DNA of 9,078 nucleotides from RUG12395 sp045541735. GTDB lineage: Bacteria; Bacillota; Clostridia; Oscillospirales; CAG-272. The stretch's first letter is position 1. Each line of letters opens with the position of its first letter. A program made the translations under genes and the position numbers. The notes below the pieces were generated by a model that did not search any database, was not told where the DNA came from, and saw only the letters and a program-made list of their open reading frames with translations. Positions 1 to 5,817 of this stretch are shown in pieces. The stretch is from contig JAZQJQ010000039.1 of the NCBI GenBank assembly GCA_045541735.1, forward strand, positions 1 through 9,078, written 5' to 3'.

Positions 1-2
1 TT

Positions 3-701
3 CTCACTTCTGTCAGACGTATTCACAAGGCATATATCCGCTCCAAGGATTTCAATTTCAGCCTTGCAAATTTCACCGGATTTGATCTTTACGGTAAGAC
101 CGTCGGTGTAATAGGTACCGGCCGTATCGGCCGTGTTTTTACCGACATTTGCCGAGGCTTTGGAATGCAGGTACTTGCGTATGATAAATTTCCTGCCGAG
201 GGATATGCAAACGGCGATACGGTAAAGTATACCGATATGGATACTCTGCTCTCGGAGAGTGATATTATATCTCTCCATTGCCCGCTTACGGAGGATACCT
301 ACCATCTGCTTGACGAAAAGGCGTTTGAAAAGTGCAAAAAAGGGGTGGTACTTCTTAACACCTCACGCGGTGCACTCGTAGATGCGGAAGCGCTTCTCGC
401 TGCGATCAAGAGCCGCAAGGTCGGTGCCGCCTGCCTTGATGTTTATGAGGAGGAGTCCGACCTCTTCTTCGAGGATAACTCGGGTCATATAATGGAGGAC
501 GACACGCTTGCAAGGCTTATTTCAATGCCCAATGTGCTTGTAACGTCGCATCAGGCGTTTCTGACCGAGGAGGCGCTGGAAAATATCGCCGAGACAACCG
601 TGAACAATCTTGTAAGCTTTTTTGAAAAAGGCAAATGCCCGAACGAGCTTTGTTACCGCTGCGGTGAGACACATGATTGTAAAGAGGGAAAATGTTTTTA
701 G
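3..701 (+). CDS. ldhA: D-lactate dehydrogenase, 3' part (5' end outside window)
   Basis: This is an NAD-dependent D-2-hydroxyacid dehydrogenase that reduces pyruvate to D-lactate in the cytoplasm and regenerates NAD+ during fermentation. The frame is open to the left edge, so the gene is partial: 232 residues are visible, and comparison with remembered E. coli LdhA (329 aa) suggests about 113 N-terminal residues are missing. Visible marks are the Rossmann motif GVIGTGRIG (residues about 43-51 of the visible part), the block SESDIISLHCPLT, the catalytic Arg in NTSRGALVD (visible residue 122), the Glu in DVYEEE (149) and the catalytic His in SHQAFLTEEAL (183). The DLFFED segment and the CPNEL end are typical of the LdhA subgroup rather than of other hydroxyacid dehydrogenases. 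Unlike E. coli LdhA, which ends soon after CPNEL, this protein continues with CYRCGETHDCKEGKCF, a tail with four further cysteines. No terminator is visible before the next promoter. Confidence 0.93.
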   Translation, partial: LTSVRRIHKAYIRSKDFNFSLANFTGFDLYGKTVGVIGTGRIGRVFTDICRGFGMQVLAYDKFPAEGYANGDTVKYTDMDTLLSESDIISLHCPLTEDTYHLLDEKAFEKCKKGVVLLNTSRGALVDAEALLAAIKSRKVGAACLDVYEEESDLFFEDNSGHIMEDDTLARLISMPNVLVTSHQAFLTEEALENIAETTVNNLVSFFEKGKCPNELCYRCGETHDCKEGKCF

Positions 702-710
702 TGCGGATTA

Positions 711-739
711 TTGACTTTTTTACCGTTTCGTGGTCTAAT
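711..739 (+). promoter_or_regulatory. Sigma-A type promoter of the flavodiiron gene
   Basis: TTGACT (711-716) and TCTAAT (734-739) are separated by exactly 17 bases, giving five of six matches to each consensus hexamer. Transcription would start near 746, leaving a leader of about 25 nt before the ATG at 772. The promoter begins only 9 nt after the ldhA stop, so the flavodiiron gene can be expressed independently of ldhA. I saw no clear PerR- or Rex-like palindrome over it. Confidence 0.75.
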
Positions 740-771
740 ATATAGAGGAGTTCTTATTGGAGGAAGGCATT

Positions 772-2562
772 ATGACAGTAACACAAGATATCAAATATAT
801 CGGCGTAAACGATCGGAAAATAGACCTCTTTGAGGGGCAGTATAAGGTTCCCAACGGAATGTCTTATAATTCCTACGCTATCATTGACGAGAAGATAGCT
901 ATTATGGATACCGTGGATGTGAATTTTACCCACGAATGGCTCGACAATATCCAAAACACTCTCGGCAGCCGTAAGCCTGATTATCTTATCGTTCAGCATA
1001 TGGAACCCGACCACAGTGCCAATATAGCCAACTTTGTAAAAGCCTATCCGGAGGCAAAGGTAGTGGCATCCGCGAAGGCATTCAATATGATGAAAAACTT
1101 TTTCGGCACCGATTTTGCGGATAACCGTATAGTTGTCGGTGAGGGGGACACACTTTCACTTGGCAAGCACGTTCTCACCTTCGTTACCGCGCCTATGGTG
1201 CATTGGCCCGAGGTCATCGTTACCTACGACAGTACCGACAAGGTGCTCTTTTCTGCAGACGGCTTCGGCAAGTTCGGAGCTTGGGATGCAGATGAAGCGT
1301 GGGCTGACGAGGCTCGCCGTTATTATATCGGTATAGTCGGAAAGTACGGAGCTCAGGTGCAGGCTTTGCTTAAAAAGGCGGCAGGGCTCGATATACAAAA
1401 GATATGCCCGCTCCACGGTCCCGTGCTTACTGAAAATCTAGGTTACTATATTGGTCTTTACGATATCTGGTCAAGCTATCAGCCGGAGGAGGAGGGAATA
1501 GTTATCGCTTATACCTCCGTATACGGCAACACCAAAAAAGCTGTCCTCCGCCTTGCGGAGAAGCTGAAGGCAAACGGATGCCCCAAGGTGACCGTATACG
1601 ACCTTGCAAGATGTGATATGGCGCAGGCGGTGGCAGATGCATTCCGCTATAGCAAGCTTATTCTTGCAACCACTACCTATAATGCCGATATCTTCCCCTT
1701 TATGCGCGAGTTTATCGATCACCTTGCCGAGCGTAATTTCTCTAACCGCACAGTTGCTCTTGTAGAGAACGGAAGCTGGGCGCCTATGGCGGCAAAGGTA
1801 ATGAAGGGTATGCTTGAAAAATGCAAGAACATAACCTATACCGACACCTCCGTAAAAATACTTTCCGCATTGAACGACGACAGCAAGTCGCAGATAGATG
1901 CTCTCTGCGAAGAACTGTGCAGAGAGTACCTTGCTCAGCAGGACAGCACCGCAAATAAAAATGACCTTTCCGCGCTTTTTAACATCGGTTACGGACTTTA
2001 CGTCGTTACCTCAAACGACGGCAAGAAGGATAACGGACTTATTGTAAATACCGTTACTCAGGTAACAAATACCCCGAACAGAATTGCCGTTACCATAAAC
2101 AAGGAGAATTATTCGCATCACATTATAAAGCAGACGGGCATAATGAATATCAACTGCCTTACCGTGGATGCACCCTTTGCGGTATTCGAAAAATTCGGCT
2201 TTATGAGCGGCAGAAACGTTAATAAGTTTGAAGGATGCGATCTGCTGCGCTCTGATAACGGACTCGTGTTCCTTCCCAGATATATCAATTCCTTTATGTC
2301 ACTGAAGGTAGAGCAGTATGTTGATCTTGACACTCACGGAATGTTTATCTGCTCTGTTACCGAAGCGAGAGTAATTTCGGACAGAGAAACAATGACCTAT
2401 TCTTATTACCATGCAAACGTCAAGCCAAAACCCGAAATTGAGGGTAAGAAGGGATACGTTTGCAAGATCTGCGGCTACGTTTACGAGGGAGATGAGCTTC
2501 CTGAGGATTTTGTATGTCCTCTCTGCAAACACGGTGCTGCTGATTTCGAACAGATTAAATAA
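772..2562 (+). CDS. Four-domain flavodiiron protein: FprA core fused to flavin reductase and rubredoxin
   Basis: This is a predicted cytoplasmic O2 and/or NO reductase of 596 aa. The ATG at 772 is chosen because GGAGG (759-763) lies 8 nt upstream; the in-frame TTG at 757 overlaps that site and is rejected. Domains in order: (i) metallo-beta-lactamase-like diiron domain, about 1-240, with all expected ligands present (H76, E78, D80 and H81 in QHMEPDHSAN, H144, D163, H215); (ii) flavodoxin domain, about 242-390, with the FMN loop TSVYGNT; (iii) flavin-reductase (FMN-binding split-barrel) domain, about 400-555; (iv) a short rubredoxin domain, about 561-596, with CxxC pairs C564/C567 and C582/C585 and the usual acidic loop between the pairs shortened. 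Family knowledge: in Moorella thermoacetica, domains i-ii (FprA) and iii-iv (Hrb, high-molecular-weight rubredoxin) are separate proteins. Here they form one chain, which by inference carries electrons from NAD(P)H via FMN and rubredoxin to the diiron site. A rubredoxin gene follows 49 nt later. The preference for O2 or NO cannot be read from sequence. Confidence 0.95.
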   Translation: MTVTQDIKYIGVNDRKIDLFEGQYKVPNGMSYNSYAIIDEKIAIMDTVDVNFTHEWLDNIQNTLGSRKPDYLIVQHMEPDHSANIANFVKAYPEAKVVASAKAFNMMKNFFGTDFADNRIVVGEGDTLSLGKHVLTFVTAPMVHWPEVIVTYDSTDKVLFSADGFGKFGAWDADEAWADEARRYYIGIVGKYGAQVQALLKKAAGLDIQKICPLHGPVLTENLGYYIGLYDIWSSYQPEEEGIVIAYTSVYGNTKKAVLRLAEKLKANGCPKVTVYDLARCDMAQAVADAFRYSKLILATTTYNADIFPFMREFIDHLAERNFSNRTVALVENGSWAPMAAKVMKGMLEKCKNITYTDTSVKILSALNDDSKSQIDALCEELCREYLAQQDSTANKNDLSALFNIGYGLYVVTSNDGKKDNGLIVNTVTQVTNTPNRIAVTINKENYSHHIIKQTGIMNINCLTVDAPFAVFEKFGFMSGRNVNKFEGCDLLRSDNGLVFLPRYINSFMSLKVEQYVDLDTHGMFICSVTEARVISDRETMTYSYYHANVKPKPEIEGKKGYVCKICGYVYEGDELPEDFVCPLCKHGAADFEQIK

Positions 2563-2597
2563 GATAATAATAAATCAGTAATAATACAACTAATACA

Positions 2598-2603
2598 AAG
2601 GAG
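2598..2603 (+). promoter_or_regulatory. Ribosome binding site deciding the rubredoxin start
   Basis: AAGGAG lies 8 nt before the ATG at 2612. A nearer ATG at 2607 is followed at once by a stop codon (ATG AAA TGA), so it cannot be the start. The site supports a gene of only 53 codons that is easily missed. Confidence 0.8.
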
Positions 2604-2611
2604 ATTATGAA

Positions 2612-2773
2612 ATGAAAAAGTACGTATGTGATGCTTGCGGTTGGGAATATGATGAGGAAAAAGGCGATCCCGAAAACGGAATTGCCCCCGGCACCAAGTT
2701 TGAGGATCTTCCCGAGGATTTCGAATGCCCCCTCTGCGGAGTCGGCAAGGATATGTTCAAAGAAGCTGAGTAA
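2612..2773 (+). CDS. Rubredoxin
   Basis: This is a small cytoplasmic one-electron carrier of 53 aa with a single Fe(SCys)4 centre. The four ligands are C6 and C9 in the first knuckle (CDACG) and C39 and C42 in the second (CPLCG). The conserved middle is present: a Tyr/Trp-rich YDEEKGDPENG segment, then IAPGTKFEDLPEDFECP, which is the canonical free rubredoxin fold at its usual length of 52-54 aa. It differs from the rubredoxin domain at the end of the preceding protein, which lacks the DP..G..PGT..EDLP loop. The gene starts 49 nt after the flavodiiron stop with no strong promoter visible between them, so co-transcription is likely. Probable role: donating electrons to the flavodiiron protein or to another peroxide- or O2-scavenging partner such as a rubrerythrin encoded elsewhere. 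Confidence 0.96.
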   Translation: MKKYVCDACGWEYDEEKGDPENGIAPGTKFEDLPEDFECPLCGVGKDMFKEAE

Positions 2774-2794
2774 TTTGATTCTTTGCAGATGCAA

Positions 2795-2868
2795 AACGGC
2801 AGGAGTAAACCCCTGCCCTACAACCGATATTACGGTATTTCGTGGGGCAGGGGCTTGCTCCTGCCGTT
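2795..2868. repeat. Long bipartite GC-rich palindrome between convergent genes
   Basis: The outer arms AACGGCAGGAG (2795-2805) and CTCCTGCCGTT (2858-2868) are perfect reverse complements of 11 bp. The inner arms CCCCTGCCC (2810-2818) and GGGCAGGGG (2845-2853) pair over 9 bp, and ACCG (2823-2826) pairs with CGGT (2833-2836) near the loop. Each half also folds alone, because GGCAGG pairs with CCTGCC within 2798-2817 and again within 2846-2865. The element can therefore form one 74-nt hairpin or two small ones. It lies between convergent transcription units and could terminate both, but neither side carries a proper T-tract. It resembles the dispersed palindromic or MITE-like elements of Clostridia genomes; that origin is inference. 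Confidence 0.7.
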
Positions 2869-2948
2869 ATTTCCGTTATTAAAAAACAAAATAACGATGA
2901 ATAAAACGATATAAACTGACGAATTTATGCTGAAAATATAAAACCGTT

Positions 2949-3527
2949 TTAAAACTCGATAAGATAAGCCCTGCACGGGGAACCGTCGGCGCCGCAGATA
3001 TTAAGCGGGGCGGCGCTGATGAAATACTTACCCTCACGTACATTGTCAAGCACTATTCCTTCAAGCAGGACCACGTTCTTTTCAAGAAGTATCTTATGCA
3101 CCTCCATAGGGGAATCCTCGGGACCTACGGAGGTACCTTCGTTGCCTATCAGTTTAATTCCCGCATTCGCAAAAATTCGTGCAGCGGCGGCTGTTACCGT
3201 GATTTTTCCGCCGATAAGGATGCGCTCGACACCGACGGCATTTTGCAGAATACCTTTTGCACACTCTGCATCTATATCACCGCTACAGCGCGCAACGTAG
3301 CATTCGCCGATAAACGCATCAAGCGGTATTCCTTCAACGGTTTTTCCGTCGGGCAGAAAGTGGAACGGTGCGTCTATATGCGTACCGTTGTGAACGCACA
3401 GACTGATTTCGGAAAGATTGTACGTCTCACCTTTATCCGTGCTTTTCAGCCTTTTTAACTGCGGCTTCGGATCTCCCGGATATATATTGCAGGAAAGAAT
3501 CTCTTGGGATATATCAATAATCTTCAT
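2949..3527 (-). CDS. Cyclase family / kynurenine-formamidase-like metal-dependent hydrolase
   Basis: A 192-aa cytoplasmic protein of the cyclase family (Pfam PF04199), which includes the bacterial arylformamidase KynB and other metal-dependent amide or ester hydrolases. The signature HNGTHIDAPFHF gives the expected metal-ligand pattern H46, H50, D52 with H56. Downstream, H144 (in EVHKILLE) and E156 (in LLEGI) are spaced 12 residues apart, as remembered for the second pair of KynB metal ligands (H160 and E172). An intact enzyme is therefore likely. The length is slightly short of the usual 205-220 aa. The ATG at 3525-3527 follows the stop codon of the upstream MazG-like gene by one base, and the ribosome binding site is weak (AGATGG), so translational coupling is likely. 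No other tryptophan-degradation gene is present, so the substrate is unknown and the kynB name is not justified. Confidence 0.85.
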   Translation of the reverse strand: MKIIDISQEILSCNIYPGDPKPQLKRLKSTDKGETYNLSEISLCVHNGTHIDAPFHFLPDGKTVEGIPLDAFIGECYVARCSGDIDAECAKGILQNAVGVERILIGGKITVTAAAARIFANAGIKLIGNEGTSVGPEDSPMEVHKILLEKNVVLLEGIVLDNVREGKYFISAAPLNICGADGSPCRAYLIEF

Positions 3528-3528
3528 A

Positions 3529-3855
3529 TTACCATCTGTTCATATTAAATTTGTGCTTTTCGCGGTAGGCTTTTTCAAGCTCCTCCGAGGAGATATCGTA
3601 GCATATCAGCACGTCGTTATAATACATCAGCACGTCGCACATCTCCTCAACAAAGTGCGCGCGCACCTCGGGGTCGCTCATTATTTTTGAAGTGCCCTTT
3701 TTCTTTATGATATCGCTGACCTCGGCGACCTCTCCGTGGAGCCACAGAAGCTTTGATATGGATTTTTCGGGGGAAAGACCGCCCCAGCGTTCAAGGTTCT
3801 TTTTTTGCAGCACCTTTTGCATTTCCTGCATCTCTGCAAATGTAAGCTCGCTCAT
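3529..3855 (-). CDS. MazG-like nucleotide pyrophosphohydrolase
   Basis: A 108-aa all-alpha NTP pyrophosphohydrolase of the MazG/dUTPase-like superfamily. These enzymes hydrolyse (d)NTPs to (d)NMP and pyrophosphate, often as nucleotide-pool house-cleaning. The metal-binding signature is visible: E42-x-x-E45 in HGEVAEV and E71-x-x-D74 in VEEMCDVL, with the basic DIIKKKG stretch between the helices. The size matches single-domain family members. The ATG at 3853-3855 is preceded by AAGGAG (3861-3866 on the complementary strand) at 5 nt. It is the first gene of a two-gene minus-strand operon with the cyclase-family gene, separated by one base. The nucleotide specificity cannot be told. Confidence 0.85.
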   Translation of the reverse strand: MSELTFAEMQEMQKVLQKKNLERWGGLSPEKSISKLLWLHGEVAEVSDIIKKKGTSKIMSDPEVRAHFVEEMCDVLMYYNDVLICYDISSEELEKAYREKHKFNMNRW

Positions 3856-3878
3856 ACTATCTCCTTGATTTGAGTGTG

Positions 3879-3908
3879 TTTGATTTATATTAACACATAT
3901 CTTTGAAA
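3879..3908 (-). promoter_or_regulatory. Tentative minus-strand promoter of the MazG-cyclase operon
   Basis: Read on the minus strand, TTTACC and TAATAT stand 17 bases apart within the AT-rich gap upstream of the MazG-like gene. Each hexamer matches its consensus at four of six positions, so this is plausible but not strong. Coordinates are good to about five bases. Confidence 0.35.
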
Positions 3909-3925
3909 AGGTAAATAGTATTTCG

Positions 3926-3954
3926 TTGATTATCGGAGATTTGTGTTGTATAAT
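3926..3954 (+). promoter_or_regulatory. Sigma-A promoter of the Cys-cluster protein gene
   Basis: TTGATT (3926-3931) and a perfect TATAAT (3949-3954) are separated by 17 bases. Transcription would start near 3961, giving a leader of only about 17 nt that contains GGAGGG (3968-3973), 4 nt before the ATG at 3978. The in-frame TTG at 3963 would sit almost at the transcription start, with no ribosome binding site, and is rejected. Confidence 0.8.
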
Positions 3955-3977
3955 GAAACAAATTGACGGAGGGTATT

Positions 3978-4880
3978 ATGAAGATATTTGCACCGAATTA
4001 TTACAAAAGCTTCAAATGCATAGCGGATAAATGCCGCCACAGCTGTTGTATCGGTTGGGACGTGTACATAGATGATGAAACCGCGTGTAAATACGAAACT
4101 ATGGGCGGAAAGCTTGGCGAGCAGATCAGACACAGCCTTTGCAAAAAGGCAGACGGAATCTGCTTTGAGATGCAGGAGGACGGCAGATGTCCGTTTTTGA
4201 ACACTTGCGGTCTTTGTAACATAATCAGCGAAAAGGGAGAGGCGTATATAAGCGAGATATGCCGTGAGCACCCGCGTTTTTATAATTTCTTCTCCGATCG
4301 GACGGAAATGGGGATAGGTCTTTCGTGTGAGGAATCGGCGAGGATCATCCTCTCCCAAAACGAAAAAACAAAACTCACAGTGGTAGAGAACGACGAATGG
4401 GAGCCGGAGAAACCGAGCGAGTGGGAAACAGCACTTCAAAACAAGAGGGAAGCGCTGTATGCTAAAATTCAGAATGAAACATCCAAAATAGTTGATACCG
4501 TTCAATTAACGGGAAAAAGTGTTCTTGAATGGGGATCCGTTCTCCGCGGTCTTGAGCGGCTTGACAGCACCTGGGATGCGTATCTCGATTTGATAACAGA
4601 CGAAAAAGAAGATATAGGTCATCTTGACAAGCCGCTTGAAAAATTGCTTTTGTATTTTGTGTATAGGCACACTGCAAACGCAGAGGATGAAGAGGAGCTT
4701 TCTGCGCGTGTGGGCTTTGCGTATCTTTCTTATGCCGTTGTCCGAGCGATCTGTATCGGTAAAATAAAAAAGGACGGCAAATGCGACTTTGCCGACCTTT
4801 GTGAGTTTGCCCGCGCTTATTCTGCGGAGATAGAATATTCGGAAGAAAATACCGAACGGCTGATAGAGCTGATGAGATGA
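3978..4880 (+). CDS. Cys-cluster protein of the flagellin lysine-N-methylase (FliB/YkgJ) type
   Basis: A 300-aa protein with no signal peptide or membrane segment. The N-terminal third carries the family's Cys pattern: C14-x4-C19-x3-C23-C24 in the block KCIADKCRHSCCIGWDV, then C37, C55, C62, C71, C77-x2-C80 and C95 followed by the conserved REHPRFYNFF, and a later SCEES block. The opening APNYYKSFKC and this layout match proteins annotated as flagellin lysine-N-methylase FliB. FliB methylates flagellin lysines in Salmonella and is thought to hold an iron-sulfur cluster. Many clostridial homologues occur without flagella, and no flagellar gene is in this window, so a methylase role is uncertain here. 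The rest of the protein is charged, helical and not diagnostic; as I recall, FliB-type proteins are often longer, near 370-400 aa. It ends one base before the stop of the convergent SGNH hydrolase gene, with no terminator visible between them. Confidence 0.75.
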   Translation: MKIFAPNYYKSFKCIADKCRHSCCIGWDVYIDDETACKYETMGGKLGEQIRHSLCKKADGICFEMQEDGRCPFLNTCGLCNIISEKGEAYISEICREHPRFYNFFSDRTEMGIGLSCEESARIILSQNEKTKLTVVENDEWEPEKPSEWETALQNKREALYAKIQNETSKIVDTVQLTGKSVLEWGSVLRGLERLDSTWDAYLDLITDEKEDIGHLDKPLEKLLLYFVYRHTANAEDEEELSARVGFAYLSYAVVRAICIGKIKKDGKCDFADLCEFARAYSAEIEYSEENTERLIELMR

Positions 4881-4881
4881 A

Positions 4882-5475
4882 TCACATTTCGCTGATTATT
4901 TTATCTACTACCGCCTTTGCGAGGATCCCGGAGCCTTCCTCGCCGAAATGCACCCAATCGCAGTGCAGGGAAGCATCTATGCCCTTGCTGACTGTGTAAA
5001 GATCGTTAACAGGTACGCCAAGCTCGTCCATAAGCGCCTTTGCGGCGGCATTGTAACGCTCAATATCCGCATTGTAACGGCAGAAATCCGGCGATGCTTT
5101 TTCTTCGAGTATGGACGTGGAGAGGGCGAATATGATCTTCGCCTCGGGAAAAAGTTTTTTTAACATTGCGTGTATTCTTCTTAGATAATATACGTAGATA
5201 TCGCAAGGCGTAAGCGGCTCGTCGCCGTGAAGGCGCAGTACGTCCCAAAGACCGTTATTCCAGTGGATAATATCGATCTTTATATTATCTTTTTTCAGTT
5301 TTTTATCCCAATCATAGAGCGCGCGAAGAGTATACTCTGCAAAACGGCAGTTTTCACCAGGGTAGTATACGTTTGCTACACCGTTAAGCATTTCTTTAAC
5401 GTATACTCCGTATCCGGGACTTACCTGCCCTGCGCCGAAGCGTATGGAATCCCCTATAAGAAATATGTTTTTCAT
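4882..5475 (-). CDS. SGNH/GDSL-type hydrolase
   Basis: A 197-aa esterase or acyl-hydrolase of the SGNH superfamily. Block I is FLIGDSIRFG with nucleophile Ser10; the glycine of block II is probably in YYPGENC (G40); the Asn of block III lies in WNNGLWD (N73/N74); block V is DWVHFGEEG with D173 and H176. All catalytic positions are therefore present. No signal peptide is seen, so the enzyme should be cytoplasmic. The ATG at 5473-5475 shares one base with the TAA stop of the upstream SemiSWEET-like gene (TAATG on the minus strand), a strong sign of translational coupling. The family acts on acyl or acetyl esters of sugars, lipids or cell-wall polymers; the neighbouring small transporter-like protein hints at a carbohydrate or lipid ester, which is inference. 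Confidence 0.85.
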   Translation of the reverse strand: MKNIFLIGDSIRFGAGQVSPGYGVYVKEMLNGVANVYYPGENCRFAEYTLRALYDWDKKLKKDNIKIDIIHWNNGLWDVLRLHGDEPLTPCDIYVYYLRRIHAMLKKLFPEAKIIFALSTSILEEKASPDFCRYNADIERYNAAAKALMDELGVPVNDLYTVSKGIDASLHCDWVHFGEEGSGILAKAVVDKIISEM

Positions 5476-5774
5476 TATTTCTCTGCCGCCTTTTTATCAA
5501 GCCTTCTGTTGCGGAAATAAAGCGCAAGGTCTGCGGATACCATCAAAAGATTGATGAAGTAGAAGATAAGAACGTACCACTTGGTTGCAAATGATGCCAT
5601 ATAAGCTTCGTTCATAAATTTTGAAGCTATGCCGGCTATGTAACCGAAAATGATAAAACACAGAAATCCTGCACTTTTTCCTTTTGCGGTACGCGCCTTA
5701 TATGACTTCATAACGTTAAGCGGCCACGAGGCACCGAAGCTGAGTATCATAATTATTTCAAGAATTTCGGACAT
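5475..5774 (-). CDS. Three-TM SemiSWEET/PQ-loop-like membrane protein
   Basis: A 99-aa integral membrane protein with three predicted helices, about residues 4-21, 36-55 and 66-87. The first helix carries a Pro (FGASWPLNVMKSYKARTAKGKS), with the basic loop and GKS typical of PQ-loop/SemiSWEET half-transporters, which dimerise to move small sugars or other solutes. The size fits SemiSWEETs (about 85-100 aa). A longer frame begins at 5858, but the ATG at 5774 is preferred. It follows GAGG at 7 nt and starts directly before the first helix, while the extra N-terminal sequence would overlap the upstream lipoprotein gene. The gene starts 43 nt after the lipoprotein stop and overlaps the SGNH hydrolase start by one base, so it is probably in an operon with both. 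The substrate is unknown. The family assignment rests on fold-type resemblance, not on a strict motif. Confidence 0.75.
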   Translation of the reverse strand: MSEILEIIMILSFGASWPLNVMKSYKARTAKGKSAGFLCFIIFGYIAGIASKFMNEAYMASFATKWYVLIFYFINLLMVSADLALYFRNRRLDKKAAEK

Positions 5775-5817
5775 AATATTACCTCTTTTTCCTACTGAAA
5801 ATATTGCAAGAACTCGG

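Noticed and set aside
757..771. TTG start giving a longer flavodiiron protein
   Set aside because: It overlaps the GGAGG ribosome binding site that serves the ATG at 772, and the resulting leader EEGI is simply the translated ribosome site.
2881..2948. A separate terminator for the cyclase-family gene in the AT-rich stretch
   Set aside because: The only inverted repeat there (AAAAC/GTTTT) leaves a loop too small to fold; the stretch shows nothing else beyond AT-rich sequence.
3096..3458. Plus-strand open frame opposite the cyclase-family gene
   Set aside because: Its translation matches no family I recognise and it is antisense to a gene with intact catalytic motifs, so it is a shadow frame.
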